Positions 34,584 through 43,537 are shown, numbered from the stretch's first letter. The stretch: DNA of 52,075 nt from Armatimonadota bacterium (GCA_029781035.1 JAKOXK010000016.1:1-52075); one strand, 5' to 3'. Notes: generated by a model not told the origin, from the letters alone. Translations and numbers: made by a program.

Positions 34584-35113
34584 TCCGCCCTCGGGTCGTC
34601 CAAGTAGGGGTGCATCCAGTGTAGTGTCGCCAGATCGACCTTGTCAATGAAAAGGACACCGTCCAGGTGGTCGATTTCGTGCTGGACGATCCTCGCCGCC
34701 ATGCCCTCCATCTCGTACTCGACCTCGCGGCCCTTGCGGTCGAGCGCCCGAACTTCGATGAACTCGGCCCGCTGGACGTCGCCGTAGAGGCCTGGGATGC
34801 TCAAACAGCCCTCTTCACCAATCGAGTCACCTTCGGACTTGACGATCTCCGGGTTCACGAGTACCATCGCCCTGCCCTGCGGAGCCACGACAACCACGCG
34901 TTCCAGCACGCCAACTTGGGGCGCAGCGAGTCCGACGCCGTGAGCCTTGCGCATGATCCGCAGCATGTTGTCGGCGAGTGCTTGGTGCTTCTTACCGATC
35001 TTGGCGACAGCCCTGGCTGGCTTACGCAACACCTCTGCCGGAATCTTGACGATGGGGTGCTCATCGTCCTCGACGTAGAGGTACTTGAACTCGTCAGGCA
35101 CCACGATCTGCAT
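34580..35113 (-). CDS. def: Peptide deformylase
   Basis: 177 aa metalloenzyme removing the formyl group from nascent proteins. The three motifs are complete: 'GVGLAAPQVG', 'EEGCLSIPG' (metal Cys) and 'QHEIDHLDG' (two metal His and catalytic Glu). The N-terminus is slightly extended. The start is the ATG at 35113 with CATAAT 12 nt upstream. First gene of def-fmt-(J-like propeller). Confidence 0.97.
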   Translation of the reverse strand: MQIVVPDEFKYLYVEDDEHPIVKIPAEVLRKPARAVAKIGKKHQALADNMLRIMRKAHGVGLAAPQVGVLERVVVVAPQGRAMVLVNPEIVKSEGDSIGEEGCLSIPGLYGDVQRAEFIEVRALDRKGREVEYEMEGMAARIVQHEIDHLDGVLFIDKVDLATLHWMHPYLDDPRAE

Positions 35114-35125
35114 GGACGGTTGGAG

Positions 35126-35131
35126 ATTATG
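35126..35131 (-). promoter_or_regulatory. -10 box (CATAAT) of def-fmt
   Basis: GTCATAATC on the minus strand, 12 nt before the def ATG, giving a leader of only about 5 nt. Confidence 0.45.
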
Positions 35132-35189
35132 ACAGGACAAAGGCCCGCCGACACGGTCGACGAGCCCTTGCGGCAAACGGAATCGGGCG

Positions 35190-36419
35190 CTAAAGAGCGG
35201 TGACGTGCGTGAAGGCCTGCCCGAGGACGACCTCAGAGTCGATGCCCATCCAATTGTCGAGGGCCGTTGCGTAGACCTGCCGGAAGTCCGTCTTGAACGT
35301 GATGTCGCCATCATCCAAGTGCTGGAGGTCAGGCTTTGGACCGTGGAAGCCGCCCTTGACGTTCTTGCCGATCAGGAGCATGGGCGCGGCCTTGCCGTGG
35401 TCTGTACCGCCTGACCCGTTCTCATAGGACCTGCGCCCGAACTCGCTAAAAACGAGAACGGTCACCTTGTCCGCCTTGCCCGCTGCTTCCATTTCCTGTT
35501 GGAAGGCGTAGACGGCGTCGCTGAACTCCTTCAGAAGCTTGGCCTGTTGCTCGGCTTGTCGACTGTGCGTGTCGAATCCGCCGGAACTGAAGTAAACCAC
35601 CCGGGTTGCTGGCGACGACGCGACTATCTGAGCGATCTGCTTGAAACCTTGTCCAAAGGGATCGGTGCCGTATGTCTGAGCAGGCGAGAACTTGTCGAGC
35701 CTCGACTTGAGCTCAGTCATCGCGTCCAGCGCGCTTTTGTTAGCTTGCTGAATGACCCGGGTCGAGGTTCCCTGCGCCGCGTCTGCGCCTTGGATCTGAC
35801 GCAACATCTTTTCGGTGTCTGGGTCACCGACCATCGCCTGGATGTCGGCCAAGCTCGCGAAGCAGGGGATGCTCGCGTGGTCCGCCGTCAAGGCGAGCGG
35901 CTTCTCCACCGACAGCCCGATTCCCGCAACCGGCGAGATCTGCCCTGAAGCCGCCCTCACGTCGAACGCTCGGCCGATCCACCCATAACGCAACCGACTG
36001 TCCGGCGACGCGGACTGCCAGATGTCCATGCTCTTGAAGTGCGATCGGTTTGGATTGGGGTATCCGACACTGTTGACCACGGCCACTTTCCCTTGCTTGA
36101 AGAGCTCGCTCAGGGCCGTCATCGAAGGATGGAACCCGAGGTCGTCGCTCAGCTTGATGACTTGGTCATCGGGGATTGCCAACGTCGGACGAAGGGAATG
36201 GTAGGTGGCGTCCGACCAGGGCACGATCATGTTCAGGCCATCGTTGCCACCCGAGAACTGGCACACGACCAAGACGTTGTCCGGATTGACCTTGCCGCCC
36301 TTGGACTGCTTGATGACGTCGGCCTTGGCGATGGCCGACAGCCACGGCGGAGCCATCAAACCCACGGCGATCATGCTTCCCCGGCCAAGGAAGTCGCGAC
36401 GGCTGAACTCGTTACTCAT
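35190..36419 (-). CDS. DUF1501 family Tat-exported protein
   Basis: 409 aa. A clear twin-arginine signal 'SRRDFLGRGSMIAVGLMAPP' is followed by the DUF1501 domain: 'VLVVCQFSGGNDGLNMIVPW', 'RVVYFSSGGFDTHSRQAEQQ', 'VLVFSEFGRRSYENGSGGTD' and 'HGKAAPMLLIGKNVKGGF'. This shorter form is the one usually paired with DUF1800, but no DUF1800 gene is adjacent. ATG at 36419 has GGAG 5 nt upstream. Function unknown. Confidence 0.88.
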   Translation of the reverse strand: MSNEFSRRDFLGRGSMIAVGLMAPPWLSAIAKADVIKQSKGGKVNPDNVLVVCQFSGGNDGLNMIVPWSDATYHSLRPTLAIPDDQVIKLSDDLGFHPSMTALSELFKQGKVAVVNSVGYPNPNRSHFKSMDIWQSASPDSRLRYGWIGRAFDVRAASGQISPVAGIGLSVEKPLALTADHASIPCFASLADIQAMVGDPDTEKMLRQIQGADAAQGTSTRVIQQANKSALDAMTELKSRLDKFSPAQTYGTDPFGQGFKQIAQIVASSPATRVVYFSSGGFDTHSRQAEQQAKLLKEFSDAVYAFQQEMEAAGKADKVTVLVFSEFGRRSYENGSGGTDHGKAAPMLLIGKNVKGGFHGPKPDLQHLDDGDITFKTDFRQVYATALDNWMGIDSEVVLGQAFTHVTAL

Positions 36420-36510
36420 TCTGTCTCCGGAACTTGTGGCAGTGCGCACCACGTCAGTCCATCATATGCCCAGAATGACGGACCGAAGGTCCATCAGTTC
36501 ACTGGATCGG

Positions 36511-36516
36511 TAGAAT
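36511..36516 (+). promoter_or_regulatory. -10 box (TAGAAT) of the 36.5-kb membrane-protein gene
   Basis: TAGAAT is followed by 8 nt and the ATG at 36525. No Shine-Dalgarno is visible. Confidence 0.45.
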
Positions 36517-36524
36517 CTTATTCC

Positions 36525-36968
36525 ATGAACGCGACTCAGAAAAGAAAAGCTTCGATCGTCGCCTCGGTCGCGCTCGCCCTGCTCACGCTCAGCGTGTTCT
36601 GGGTCGCCCGGAACAAGGGGCCCATCAGCACGGTCATGAGGTTCCACGACGCAATAGGCAAATCGAACCTGGCGGCAGTCACCAGCCTGCTCGTCACAAA
36701 CGATTCCGAGCCCGACGCGAACATTCTGGAAGGGTTCGTCTTCCAGAAGATCCAGCACGGAGCCTCCATAGAGGTCTCTAAGGTTGTACTGAACCCTCCA
36801 GACAACAACATGCGATATGCCTGGGTGTACGTGACCTATCACATAGGCCGCAACGATTCGGACACCGTGCTGTTCGTGTTGCAGAAAAAGGGCATGTCGT
36901 GGTTCATCGACCCCAGTTCGACCTTAAGGCGGACTCTGGCCGCGTACCGTGGTGACCTTCAGTCATAA
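36525..36968 (+). CDS. Small membrane-anchored protein, NTF2/DUF4878-like, copy 1
   Basis: 147 aa. One N-terminal membrane helix ('IVASVALALLTLSVFWVARN') is followed by an outside domain of about 110 aa that starts with a helix ('PISTVMRFHDAIGKSNLAAV') and ends in beta strands ('RYAWVYVTYHIGRNDSDTVL', 'MSWFIDPSSTLRRTL'). The layout resembles DUF4878/NTF2-like lipoproteins. Function unknown. The next gene has the same layout and starts 10 nt after the stop, with a promoter-like box inside the stop region. Confidence 0.65.
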   Translation: MNATQKRKASIVASVALALLTLSVFWVARNKGPISTVMRFHDAIGKSNLAAVTSLLVTNDSEPDANILEGFVFQKIQHGASIEVSKVVLNPPDNNMRYAWVYVTYHIGRNDSDTVLFVLQKKGMSWFIDPSSTLRRTLAAYRGDLQS

Positions 36969-36969
36969 T
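36964..36969 (+). promoter_or_regulatory. -10 box (CATAAT) overlapping the upstream stop codon
   Basis: GTCATAATCG contains the TAA stop of the previous gene and lies 9 nt before the ATG at 36979. It could give the second gene its own leaderless transcript. Confidence 0.4.
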
Positions 36970-36978
36970 CGGCCCCGG

Positions 36979-37416
36979 ATGATGCAATCCGGCAGAGGTA
37001 ACTGGCTCCTCATCTCAGTGGTCGCCGTCCTGGCAGCCATTGGTGTCGTGATCGCCACCGCGGGGGAAACGCCTACGACGGCCACAGCTCGGTTCATGAC
37101 GGCATTGGCCAAGGGTGACGCTCAGACGCTGACCGACATGAGCTACTTCAACCCGCCGCGGTCGCGGGAACAGGTACTGGAAGCGTGGAAGAAGACCCTT
37201 CAGTATGGCAAGTTCTACGTGTTCTCGTGGCGTGTCACCGAGGACACCCGCCCGAGTCCCGGGCACGCCAAAGTCGGCCTGCAAGTCGCCAAAGACGCCA
37301 ACTCTCAGATGGCCTATGAAGAGCCATTCTCTGTCGACCTTGTCCAGCAGAACGGAAAATGGCTCGTGGACGTGCGATCGATCAGTCGGCCGATGTACCC
37401 CTCGTTGCCGCGGTGA
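36979..37416 (+). CDS. Small membrane-anchored protein, NTF2/DUF4878-like, copy 2
   Basis: 145 aa. A membrane helix ('WLLISVVAVLAAIGVVIATA') precedes an outside domain beginning 'TATARFMTALAKGDAQTLTD' and ending 'VDLVQQNGKWLVDVRSISRP', the typical NTF2/DUF4878 closing strand ('..GKWLVD..'). Likely a paralogue in plan of the preceding gene. The start is the ATGATG at 36979/36982. Function unknown. Confidence 0.65.
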   Translation: MMQSGRGNWLLISVVAVLAAIGVVIATAGETPTTATARFMTALAKGDAQTLTDMSYFNPPRSREQVLEAWKKTLQYGKFYVFSWRVTEDTRPSPGHAKVGLQVAKDANSQMAYEEPFSVDLVQQNGKWLVDVRSISRPMYPSLPR

Positions 37417-37493
37417 TCAATCCAGCCACCGGCCAGGGTTGCCCAATGGATCCGAGCCGGTCCAGCAGGTTAGAACGTTCCAAACGCAGACAG

Positions 37494-38357
37494 TCAGACC
37501 GTCGGCTCTTCAGGCTCTTCGACGGCGTGTGCCGCTCGCATCTTGGCCAGTTTCTCATCGAACAGTGACTTCGGCTTTTCCTCAAGCCCCGGCTCACGGC
37601 CCTCGAGCAAACGGACCAGCGCCGCACATTCCGATCTCGAGAACTTGACTGCACCTGACTTGTGCTCTTGGAACGCCTCGTAGGCGAGGGGCGCGACGGC
37701 TTTTGCACACTGGGCCATCGCCTCGGCATAGGCCCGGATCTCGTACTGTGCGTGGGCGTCCAGCCGGAGGGCGAGAAAGTGGAAAAGGTTGTGGAGATCG
37801 ATCTGCCAGTACCACTCCGTGTAAAGGTTCAAGGGCAGATTGGTACGCGCCACTTCTCGGGCCAGCCCTTTTTCCAGCATCTCTAGGTAATGAGAATAGA
37901 CAAGTGTCTGGTCTTCAACCATCTGGCTGATCAAATCTTCCGCGCCTGGAACGGTCTCGTCAGAGCGGGCCTGCTTGTTATCAGGGCTTTGTGCGCACAT
38001 CTGTCCAGCCTCAGGCACGTAGAACTCGTCTTTCATGATCGAATATCGGCCGCTGATCTCGTTGAGCCTGGCCGTGCGGTGACGCACCCACTGCCGAGCG
38101 ACGAACACCGGCATTTTGCAGTGAAAGGTCAGCACGACCTGCTCGAAAGGCGACGTGTGCTCGTGGCGCATCAGATAATGGATGAGGCCCCGGTCTTGCC
38201 GATAGCTCTTGGTGCCGGCGCCATAGCTCACGCGCGCGGCTTGGACGATCCGCTGATCCCCGCCGAGGTAGTCCACGAGCCGGACGAACCCCTTGTCAAG
38301 GACTCGGAACTCCTTGTCGATCAGATCGTCTGCTTCTGGGACTGTGATGCGCGCCAT
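37494..38357 (-). CDS. thyX: FAD-dependent thymidylate synthase ThyX
   Basis: About 287 aa. The signature RHRx7S is present in 'RQWVRHRTARLNEISGRYS'. 'RLIVDYLGG'-type N-terminus and 'ARVSYGAGTK' and 'HTSPFEQVVLTFHCKMP' are other ThyX marks; 'TEWYWQIDLHNLFHFLALR' closes the nucleotide site. It makes dTMP from dUMP with methylene-THF and FAD. The start is the ATG at 38357, preceded by CAAAAT 6 nt upstream. It separates two of the small membrane-protein genes. Confidence 0.95.
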   Translation of the reverse strand: MARITVPEADDLIDKEFRVLDKGFVRLVDYLGGDQRIVQAARVSYGAGTKSYRQDRGLIHYLMRHEHTSPFEQVVLTFHCKMPVFVARQWVRHRTARLNEISGRYSIMKDEFYVPEAGQMCAQSPDNKQARSDETVPGAEDLISQMVEDQTLVYSHYLEMLEKGLAREVARTNLPLNLYTEWYWQIDLHNLFHFLALRLDAHAQYEIRAYAEAMAQCAKAVAPLAYEAFQEHKSGAVKFSRSECAALVRLLEGREPGLEEKPKSLFDEKLAKMRAAHAVEEPEEPTV

Positions 38358-38429
38358 TCGCTCATTTTGCCTCAAATCCACCCGTTCCGCCGGAGGTTTT
38401 CGGGTTCACATGTGGCATCATGCATCGGC

Positions 38430-38909
38430 ATGAAAAAGCCCGTTCTTATCATCTTGGCCATCTTCGCGGGCTTCGTTCTGCTCTGCTGCGGCGGCTCGGC
38501 CATTTTGTTCCCTACCCTGATCCAAAAGGGAACGGCCCAGGCCAGAAGTGCGGAGAGCTTCGGCGAGGCCGTCATGGTCGCAATGTGCGCATCGTGGGAT
38601 CCCGGCACAGTGGCCCAGTTCGCGACTCCTGACTTCGCGGACACGTTGCGCGCTCCGGCTACTGCCGACGTGTTCAAGTCGTTCAAGTCGACCTATGGCG
38701 CCTTCCGCACGGGACGGTCACAGATCACCGGAATCGATGCTAACACGTCATCGGAAAGAGGATCCGTGCTTAGGATGACCTTCACGGACCACGTCACTTT
38801 CGAGCAGGGTTCAGCGGATGTCGTGCTACGGCTCACTAAGCCGTCAGGTGGCGATTGGCAGGTAGAGGGCCTGAGAGTCGGCGATGTCTCGCTGGGAGCC
38901 ACGCACTAG
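38430..38909 (+). CDS. Small membrane-anchored protein, NTF2/DUF4878-like, copy 3
   Basis: 159 aa. The N-terminus 'KKPVLIILAIFAGFVLLCCG' is a membrane helix, possibly a lipoprotein signal with Cys-Cys at 19-20. The outside domain has 'SFGEAVMVAMCASWDPGTVA' then beta strands ending 'LRLTKPSGGDWQVEGLRVGD'. Same plan as the 36.5 and 37.0 kb proteins though sequence identity looks low. Its TAG stop sits in a CTAG palindrome shared with the trpG stop. Function unknown. Confidence 0.65.
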   Translation: MKKPVLIILAIFAGFVLLCCGGSAILFPTLIQKGTAQARSAESFGEAVMVAMCASWDPGTVAQFATPDFADTLRAPATADVFKSFKSTYGAFRTGRSQITGIDANTSSERGSVLRMTFTDHVTFEQGSADVVLRLTKPSGGDWQVEGLRVGDVSLGATH

Positions 38910-39499
38910 CCCTGAACGCGGGCCACGAAGTTCTGGAGGATCCGGATCCCGTCTTGAGTCAGAACTGACTCAGGATGGAACTGGAGCCCTTCGATGGGCC
39001 GGATCGTGTGCCGAATCCCCATCACTTCGCCGTCGTCCTCTGCAGTCGCGCTCACAATGAACCCGGGCGGCAGCGTCTGGGGGTTGACAGAGAGCGAGTG
39101 GTAGCGCACGGCCCGCATGGGGTTGGGCAGACCTTGGAACAAACCTTCTCCGTCGTGCCGGACGAGGCTTGTCTTCCCGTGCATGATGGTCGCCGCGCGA
39201 CCGACTTCCGCTCCTGCTACCATGCCGATGGCCTGGTGTCCAAGGCAGACTCCGAACAGCGGAGTTCCCGCCAAGGGGCTGTTGTCGGCCAAGGCGAGTC
39301 GACTGACGTCGGTGCACACCCCGGCCTCTGTGGGCCGACAGGGGCCAGGGGACAGCAAGATGCCGTCTGGCCTCATCGCCACGATCTCGTCAGCCGTGAC
39401 CTCATCATTCCTGACGACGCGAACGTTCGCCCCGCACATCCCGAGGTACTGGACGAGGTTGTAGGTGAAGCTATCGTAGTTGTCGATGACGAGGATCAC
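38906..39499 (-). CDS. trpG: Glutamine amidotransferase of anthranilate/aminodeoxychorismate synthase
   Basis: 197 aa class I glutaminase. 'VIDNYDSFTYNLVQYLG' is the N-terminus, 'ILLSPGPCRPTEAG' follows, the nucleophile Cys is in 'FGVCLGHQAIG', and the His-Glu pair is in 'LQFHPESVLT'. It feeds ammonia to TrpE or PabB; neither is in this window, so a dual TrpG/PabA role is possible. The start is the GTG at 39499, with TACAAT 12 nt upstream and an inverted repeat further up. Confidence 0.93.
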   Translation of the reverse strand: MILVIDNYDSFTYNLVQYLGMCGANVRVVRNDEVTADEIVAMRPDGILLSPGPCRPTEAGVCTDVSRLALADNSPLAGTPLFGVCLGHQAIGMVAGAEVGRAATIMHGKTSLVRHDGEGLFQGLPNPMRAVRYHSLSVNPQTLPPGFIVSATAEDDGEVMGIRHTIRPIEGLQFHPESVLTQDGIRILQNFVARVQG

Positions 39500-39511
39500 T
39501 GTGTCCGCCTG

Positions 39512-39517
39512 ATTGTA
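39512..39517 (-). promoter_or_regulatory. -10 box (TACAAT) of trpG
   Basis: TACAAT on the minus strand, 12 nt before the GTG start, predicting a leader of about 5 nt. Confidence 0.4.
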
Positions 39518-39545
39518 TCGTTGGAACGGTTCAGTCCAGGGCCTA

Positions 39546-39568
39546 GTCGTTAACAATCCAGTAACGAC
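39546..39568. repeat. Inverted repeat between trpG and the candidate small RNA
   Basis: GTCGTTA (39546-39552) and TAACGAC (39562-39568) with 9 nt between. Located about 30 bp upstream of the trpG -10 box and just before the candidate plus-strand RNA, so it may be an operator for either. Confidence 0.4.
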
Positions 39569-39581
39569 AAACCCAGATACT

Positions 39582-39661
39582 AAGGACGAGCCCGCTCTTC
39601 AAGGCGGGAGGAGAAACGACAAAGAGCTCGATTGGCGTGGGCATGATCCCGCGCCTTTTTT
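39582..39661 (+). ncRNA. Candidate structured small RNA ending at an intrinsic terminator
   Basis: There is no protein gene here. A GATACT (39576-39581) could be the -10. The region then has CCCGC/GCGGG (39591-39595 with 39604-39608), competing GCTCTT/AAGAGC (39594-39599 with 39622-39627), an exposed GGGAGGAG, and a terminator with T6. No start codon follows the GGAGGAG at a useful distance. It does not match the common RNA classes I know. It may instead be only the 3' terminator of the neighbouring TPR gene. Confidence 0.3.
39634..39661 (+). terminator. Intrinsic terminator with T6 tract
   Basis: GGCGTGGG (39634-39641), loop CATGAT, CCCGCGCC (39648-39655), then TTTTTT. An 8-bp stem with one G-U. 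It is the only hairpin I noted with a T6 tract. On the minus strand the A6 precedes the stem, so it could also serve the TPR gene in reverse. Confidence 0.7.
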
Positions 39662-39662
39662 C

Positions 39663-40007
39663 TCAGCAATATTTGATCTGCCGGAGGGCGTTCTCGTGGT
39701 CCGGACTGATCTCAAGGATCCGTCGGAACACGGCGCAGGCTTCGTCCTGGTAGCCGAGCATGTTGTATGTCATTCCGAGGTCGTTGAGGACGTCAAGGTT
39801 CCCTGGGTTCTGATCCGCAAGAGCCTTGAGTGCATCCAGCGATCCGTCAAAGTCTCCTTCGAAGCACTGGATCAGAGCCAACTGCCATCGGCTTTTGACA
39901 TGACCAGGTTCCTGAGCCAGTGCCTGCTGGAAGGCCATCTTCGCTTCACCGTAGCGACCCTCACACCGAAGACTGAATCCTCGGTCATACGCTTCCTGGA
40001 CGCTCAT
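39663..40007 (-). CDS. Small TPR protein
   Basis: 114 aa made of three TPR-like repeats: 'AYDRGFSLRCEGRYGEAKMA' (about 6-38), 'WQLALIQCFEGDFDGSLDAL' (about 41-72) and 'LNDLGMTYNMLGYQDEACAV' (about 74-105). No signal peptide or membrane helix. A protein-protein adaptor; partner unknown. Downstream of ftsH on the same strand. Confidence 0.75.
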   Translation of the reverse strand: MSVQEAYDRGFSLRCEGRYGEAKMAFQQALAQEPGHVKSRWQLALIQCFEGDFDGSLDALKALADQNPGNLDVLNDLGMTYNMLGYQDEACAVFRRILEISPDHENALRQIKYC

Positions 40008-40041
40008 GCCAATCCGAACCAGTCCGCATGATACCGTATCA

Positions 40042-41994
40042 CTACATCGATGCAGTACCTGGCTCTAGTCTAGGCGGGGCCGCCGTCGGCCTCCTGTCTC
40101 CTGAGTCAGCACCCGTGTTCGGTTCCTCAGAGATGTCTTGGTTTTCGGGCGCGTCGGGAAGAGGCTGACCTCCCATGAGAGCGAGGAACTCGTCGCGTCC
40201 AAGCGTCTCGCGATCAAGAAGCGCTTTGACGATCTCGTCCATTTTGTCCCTGTTCTGGGTCAGGATGTCGTGGGCTCGCTGGTGGCAAGTGTCGACGATG
40301 TGGCGCACTTCCTCGTCGATGAGCTTCGCCACGTCCTCCGAGTAGTTCCGGTCTTCTACGTGCTCACGGCCCAGGAAGGGATTGCGCGTCCGGTGTCCGA
40401 CCGCCAAAGTGCCGATCTTCTCGCTCATGCCGAACTCGCAAACCATGGCTCGGGCGATCCGGGTCACCCGCTCCAGATCGTTGCTGGCACCTGTCCACCG
40501 CTCGCCGAACACGATCTCTTCAGCCACGAGACCGCCCAGGAGCTGGCTGATGTCGTCCATCAGCTCTGAGCGGCTGACACTGTGCTTCTCGATCTCTGGT
40601 AGCGACCATGTGATGCCCAGCGCCATGCCGCGCGGAAGGATGGTCACCTTGTGGATCGGGTCACAGTGCTCAAGAAGCTCGCCAACGATGGCGTGACCCG
40701 CCTCATGGTAGGCGGTCAGTTCGCGCTCCTTCTCAACCATCTTTCTCGAGCGGCGCGCCGGCCCGACCATCACCCGATCCAGAGCTTCTTCGACTTCGGC
40801 CATGCCGACCTTGTTCTTGTTGCGCCGTGCAGCCAGGAGTGCTGCCTCGTTCAGCGCATTGGCGAGGTCGGCGCCCGTGAATCCGGGAGTCCGCTTGGCG
40901 ATCGTGCCAAGCTCGACGTCCGTATTGAGCGGTTTGCCCTTCGCGTGAATCTTGAGGATCGCCTCACGGCCCGGTGAATCGGGAGCGTCTACCACGATCT
41001 GGCGGTCAAAACGGCCGGGACGCAGTAGCGCCGGATCCAGGACGTCGGGCCGGTTGGTCGCGGCAATGAGGATTACACCCGTGTTGGGGTCGAATCCGTC
41101 CATCTCCACAAGGAGCTGGTTCAAGGTCTGCTCTCGCTCGTCGTGTCCGCCGCCGAGCCCTGCACCCCGCTGTCGGCCGACAGCATCGATTTCGTCCACG
41201 AAGATCAAGCAGGGCCGGTGAGCCTTGGCCGTCTCGAAGAGGTCGCGCACGCGGGCGGCGCCCACACCGACGAACATCTCGACGAAGTCCGAGCCGCTGA
41301 TGTGGAAGAACGGAACACCAGCCTCACCGGCGATCGCTCGCGCCAGGTGAGTCTTGCCGACGCCCGGAGGTCCGGTCAGCAGGATGCCTTTGGGGATCTT
41401 GGCGCCCAGAGCGACGTACTTCTTGGTGTTCCGGAGGAAATCGACGATCTCGTAAAGCTCCGCTTTGGCTTCATCGATGCCGGCTACGTCTTCAAACGTC
41501 ACTTTGGGCCCGTGCTCTCCAGCGCGCCGAGCACGACTTCGGCCGAAATTCATCGCTTGGTTGCCACCAGCTTGGGCCGCCCGTGCGAAGAAGAACCAGA
41601 AGACGACGATCACAATGACCGGCATCAAGAGGTAACCGATGGCTTGCAGCGCGACCTGGGCGGGAGGAGTCGACTCGATCTTGACCTCGATTCCGTCTTT
41701 GGTCCACTCTTGGCGCTTCTCCGAAGCAAAGGGCGAATCGGAGCTGCCGTAGCCCTCAACGACGAACTTCTGGCCCTGAGTCGTATCCCCCATGAGGTCC
41801 ATCTGAGTCCAGTGGATGCTCTTGACCCCGTTTTGGTCCACCTCTTTCTGGAACCGCACCGAGTCCCACTTCATGGGTTGGCTGGTGCTGAAGATCGCCG
41901 ACCCACCCGAGCCGGACAGCAGGTTGATGCCGACGATGATCGCGAGCAAGATGGTGGTTCCCCAAACTAGGGCGCGAAGGTTGCTTCTGTTCAA
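40042..41994 (-). CDS. ftsH: ATP-dependent zinc metalloprotease FtsH
   Basis: 650 aa membrane AAA protease. Two N-terminal membrane helices flank a periplasmic part (about 30-110). The AAA domain has Walker A '[19 protein letters not shown]', Walker B '[16 protein letters not shown]' and SRH '[20 protein letters not shown]'. The zinc site is '[10 protein letters not shown]'. The tail is acidic and disordered. The start is a TTG at 41994 with GGAG 5 nt upstream. It follows tilS by about 60 bp, a conserved neighbourhood. Confidence 0.97.
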   Translation of the reverse strand: MNRSNLRALVWGTTILLAIIVGINLLSGSGGSAIFSTSQPMKWDSVRFQKEVDQNGVKSIHWTQMDLMGDTTQGQKFVVEGYGSSDSPFASEKRQEWTKDGIEVKIESTPPAQVALQAIGYLLMPVIVIVVFWFFFARAAQAGGNQAMNFGRSRARRAGEHGPKVTFEDVAGIDEAKAELYEIVDFLRNTKKYVALGAKIPKGILLTGPPGVGKTHLARAIAGEAGVPFFHISGSDFVEMFVGVGAARVRDLFETAKAHRPCLIFVDEIDAVGRQRGAGLGGGHDEREQTLNQLLVEMDGFDPNTGVILIAATNRPDVLDPALLRPGRFDRQIVVDAPDSPGREAILKIHAKGKPLNTDVELGTIAKRTPGFTGADLANALNEAALLAARRNKNKVGMAEVEEALDRVMVGPARRSRKMVEKERELTAYHEAGHAIVGELLEHCDPIHKVTILPRGMALGITWSLPEIEKHSVSRSELMDDISQLLGGLVAEEIVFGERWTGASNDLERVTRIARAMVCEFGMSEKIGTLAVGHRTRNPFLGREHVEDRNYSEDVAKLIDEEVRHIVDTCHQRAHDILTQNRDKMDEIVKALLDRETLGRDEFLALMGGQPLPDAPENQDISEEPNTGADSGDRRPTAAPPRLEPGTASM

Positions 41995-42054
41995 TGTGAC
42001 TCCAGGGCTTTCTTAGCCCCCGTGGTACCTACGTCTAAGACCCCTCTGGCGTTC

Positions 42055-43449
42055 CTATGGTTCAACGCCTGGCGGGCCGGACAGCGGCTCCAAGCTCATT
42101 CTGAGGCCTTTGGTCGAATTGTCGGTGATTTTGACCCGTTCGGCGATACAAATGCCGGGCACCCATACCGGACCAATCAGATCACAAACCACCGGCAGCC
42201 TTTTCCGTGCGGCGAGAGTGAGCCCTGATTGTTGGAAGAGGTCGCTGATCTTCTTAGTTCCCGCCAGGCCCAAAGGTCGGATTCCCTCCCCGACCTGAGA
42301 GGCCCGCACATAGAGTTGACCCTTCACCGAGACGGCGTCGATCACGACATCAAGGGATCCTGGCTGGCGCCGGAAATCCCGCACCTCGGCTTCAACCACC
42401 CTCAATCTCCATCCGAATTCCTCGCTCTCGGTCATGCCGGGCACTTCCAGTGAAGACCGATAGGGGACGGCCGGGAGCAGTTCGCGTAAGTGGATGAGGC
42501 TGCCCTCCCACTCGACGACGACCCTTCCCAACGGCAAAGTCCAGGCTCCTTTGGCGGTTTTGAGCGACTCGAACAGCCCCGCGGTCTGAGCATGGTCGAG
42601 ATGTCCGCCCATGACTCCGGTGGCCAGCCTCAAACCTCGGGTGATGACTGCTCGCGGGTGGGACCAAAGGGCCCCTTTGTCAAAGGCGACCTCGCAATCC
42701 ATGGTCAGGAACCTCAATGTTCCATTCAAGTGCCGCTCCGACTTCTCGAGGGCTGCGGCTGCAATCCCGTTCAGGAGGGCCTCTTCCTCGCTGGCGATCT
42801 CGCCCAATCTGACGAGAGCTTCGCGGAAAGACGGGTTCACTCTCTCAAGTTCGGGAAAGACTCGGTGCCGAATTCGGGCTCGTGTGAGTTCAAGGTCCTC
42901 GTTACTGGGGTCGTCGTGGAACCAAAGGTCCCTCTCGCGGCAATACTGCCGCGTTTGCTCCCTTCGAAAATCCAAGAGCGGACGCACAATGTCGTCGCGC
43001 CGCCGAGGGATCCCGGCCAGGCCGGCAAGGCCACTCCCGCGAACTGCGTTCAAGAGGATCGTCTCAGCTTGATCGTCTCTTGTATGGGCCGTGGCGATCC
43101 ACTGACAGCCCGTCGTTGCCTTGGCCTCCTTGAAGAACTGGTACCGCGCCTTTCGTCCCGCCTCCTCCAGGCTCATTTTTAAGTCTCTCGACAGACGGGG
43201 GACATCGGCCACACCGCTCACGAACGGGACGTTGAGGCCTTCGGCGAACTGCCGACACGCTTCGAGTTCGGCGTCAGCCTCCAGCCTCTGGCCATGGTGC
43301 AAGTGGGCTGCGACGACGTCGACACCGGCCCGACAGAGGAGGTCAAGCATGCAAGTCGAGTCCGCCCCGCCCGAATAGCCGACAAGGACTCTTGCGCCGG
43401 GTGGTATCAGGCCGGTAGATTCGAGACTCTCCTGGAAACGGCGCAGCAC
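42055..43449 (-). CDS. tilS: tRNA(Ile)-lysidine synthase
   Basis: About 464 aa. It converts C34 of the AUA-reading tRNA-Ile to lysidine. The PP-loop is 'VGYSGGADSTCMLDLL'; 'ARYQFFKEAKATTGCQWIA' and 'TAHTRDDQAETILLNAVRGS' are N-domain motifs; 'ELTRARIRHRVFPELERVNP' follows. The C-terminal substrate-binding domain ('IRPLGLAGTKKISDLFQQSG') is intact. The start is chosen at the GTG 43449 because TACCAT lies 8 nt before it; an upstream in-frame extension would overlap mgtE. Confidence 0.93.
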   Translation of the reverse strand: MLRRFQESLESTGLIPPGARVLVGYSGGADSTCMLDLLCRAGVDVVAAHLHHGQRLEADAELEACRQFAEGLNVPFVSGVADVPRLSRDLKMSLEEAGRKARYQFFKEAKATTGCQWIATAHTRDDQAETILLNAVRGSGLAGLAGIPRRRDDIVRPLLDFRREQTRQYCRERDLWFHDDPSNEDLELTRARIRHRVFPELERVNPSFREALVRLGEIASEEEALLNGIAAAALEKSERHLNGTLRFLTMDCEVAFDKGALWSHPRAVITRGLRLATGVMGGHLDHAQTAGLFESLKTAKGAWTLPLGRVVVEWEGSLIHLRELLPAVPYRSSLEVPGMTESEEFGWRLRVVEAEVRDFRRQPGSLDVVIDAVSVKGQLYVRASQVGEGIRPLGLAGTKKISDLFQQSGLTLAARKRLPVVCDLIGPVWVPGICIAERVKITDNSTKGLRMSLEPLSGPPGVEP

Positions 43450-43457
43450 GTGCGCGG

Positions 43458-43463
43458 ATGGTA
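43458..43463 (-). promoter_or_regulatory. -10 box (TACCAT) of tilS-ftsH
   Basis: TACCAT on the minus strand, 8 nt before the GTG at 43449. Confidence 0.3.
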
Positions 43464-43537
43464 CCGCTGAACCCGCGCCGACCGACGAGAACGATATGGA
43501 CGGGTCAAGTACACGATTGGGCGCGAGCGCAGGCTGA

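Noticed and set aside
40138-41970. Several open frames antisense to ftsH
   Set aside because: ftsH is certain on the minus strand; these frames show no domain.
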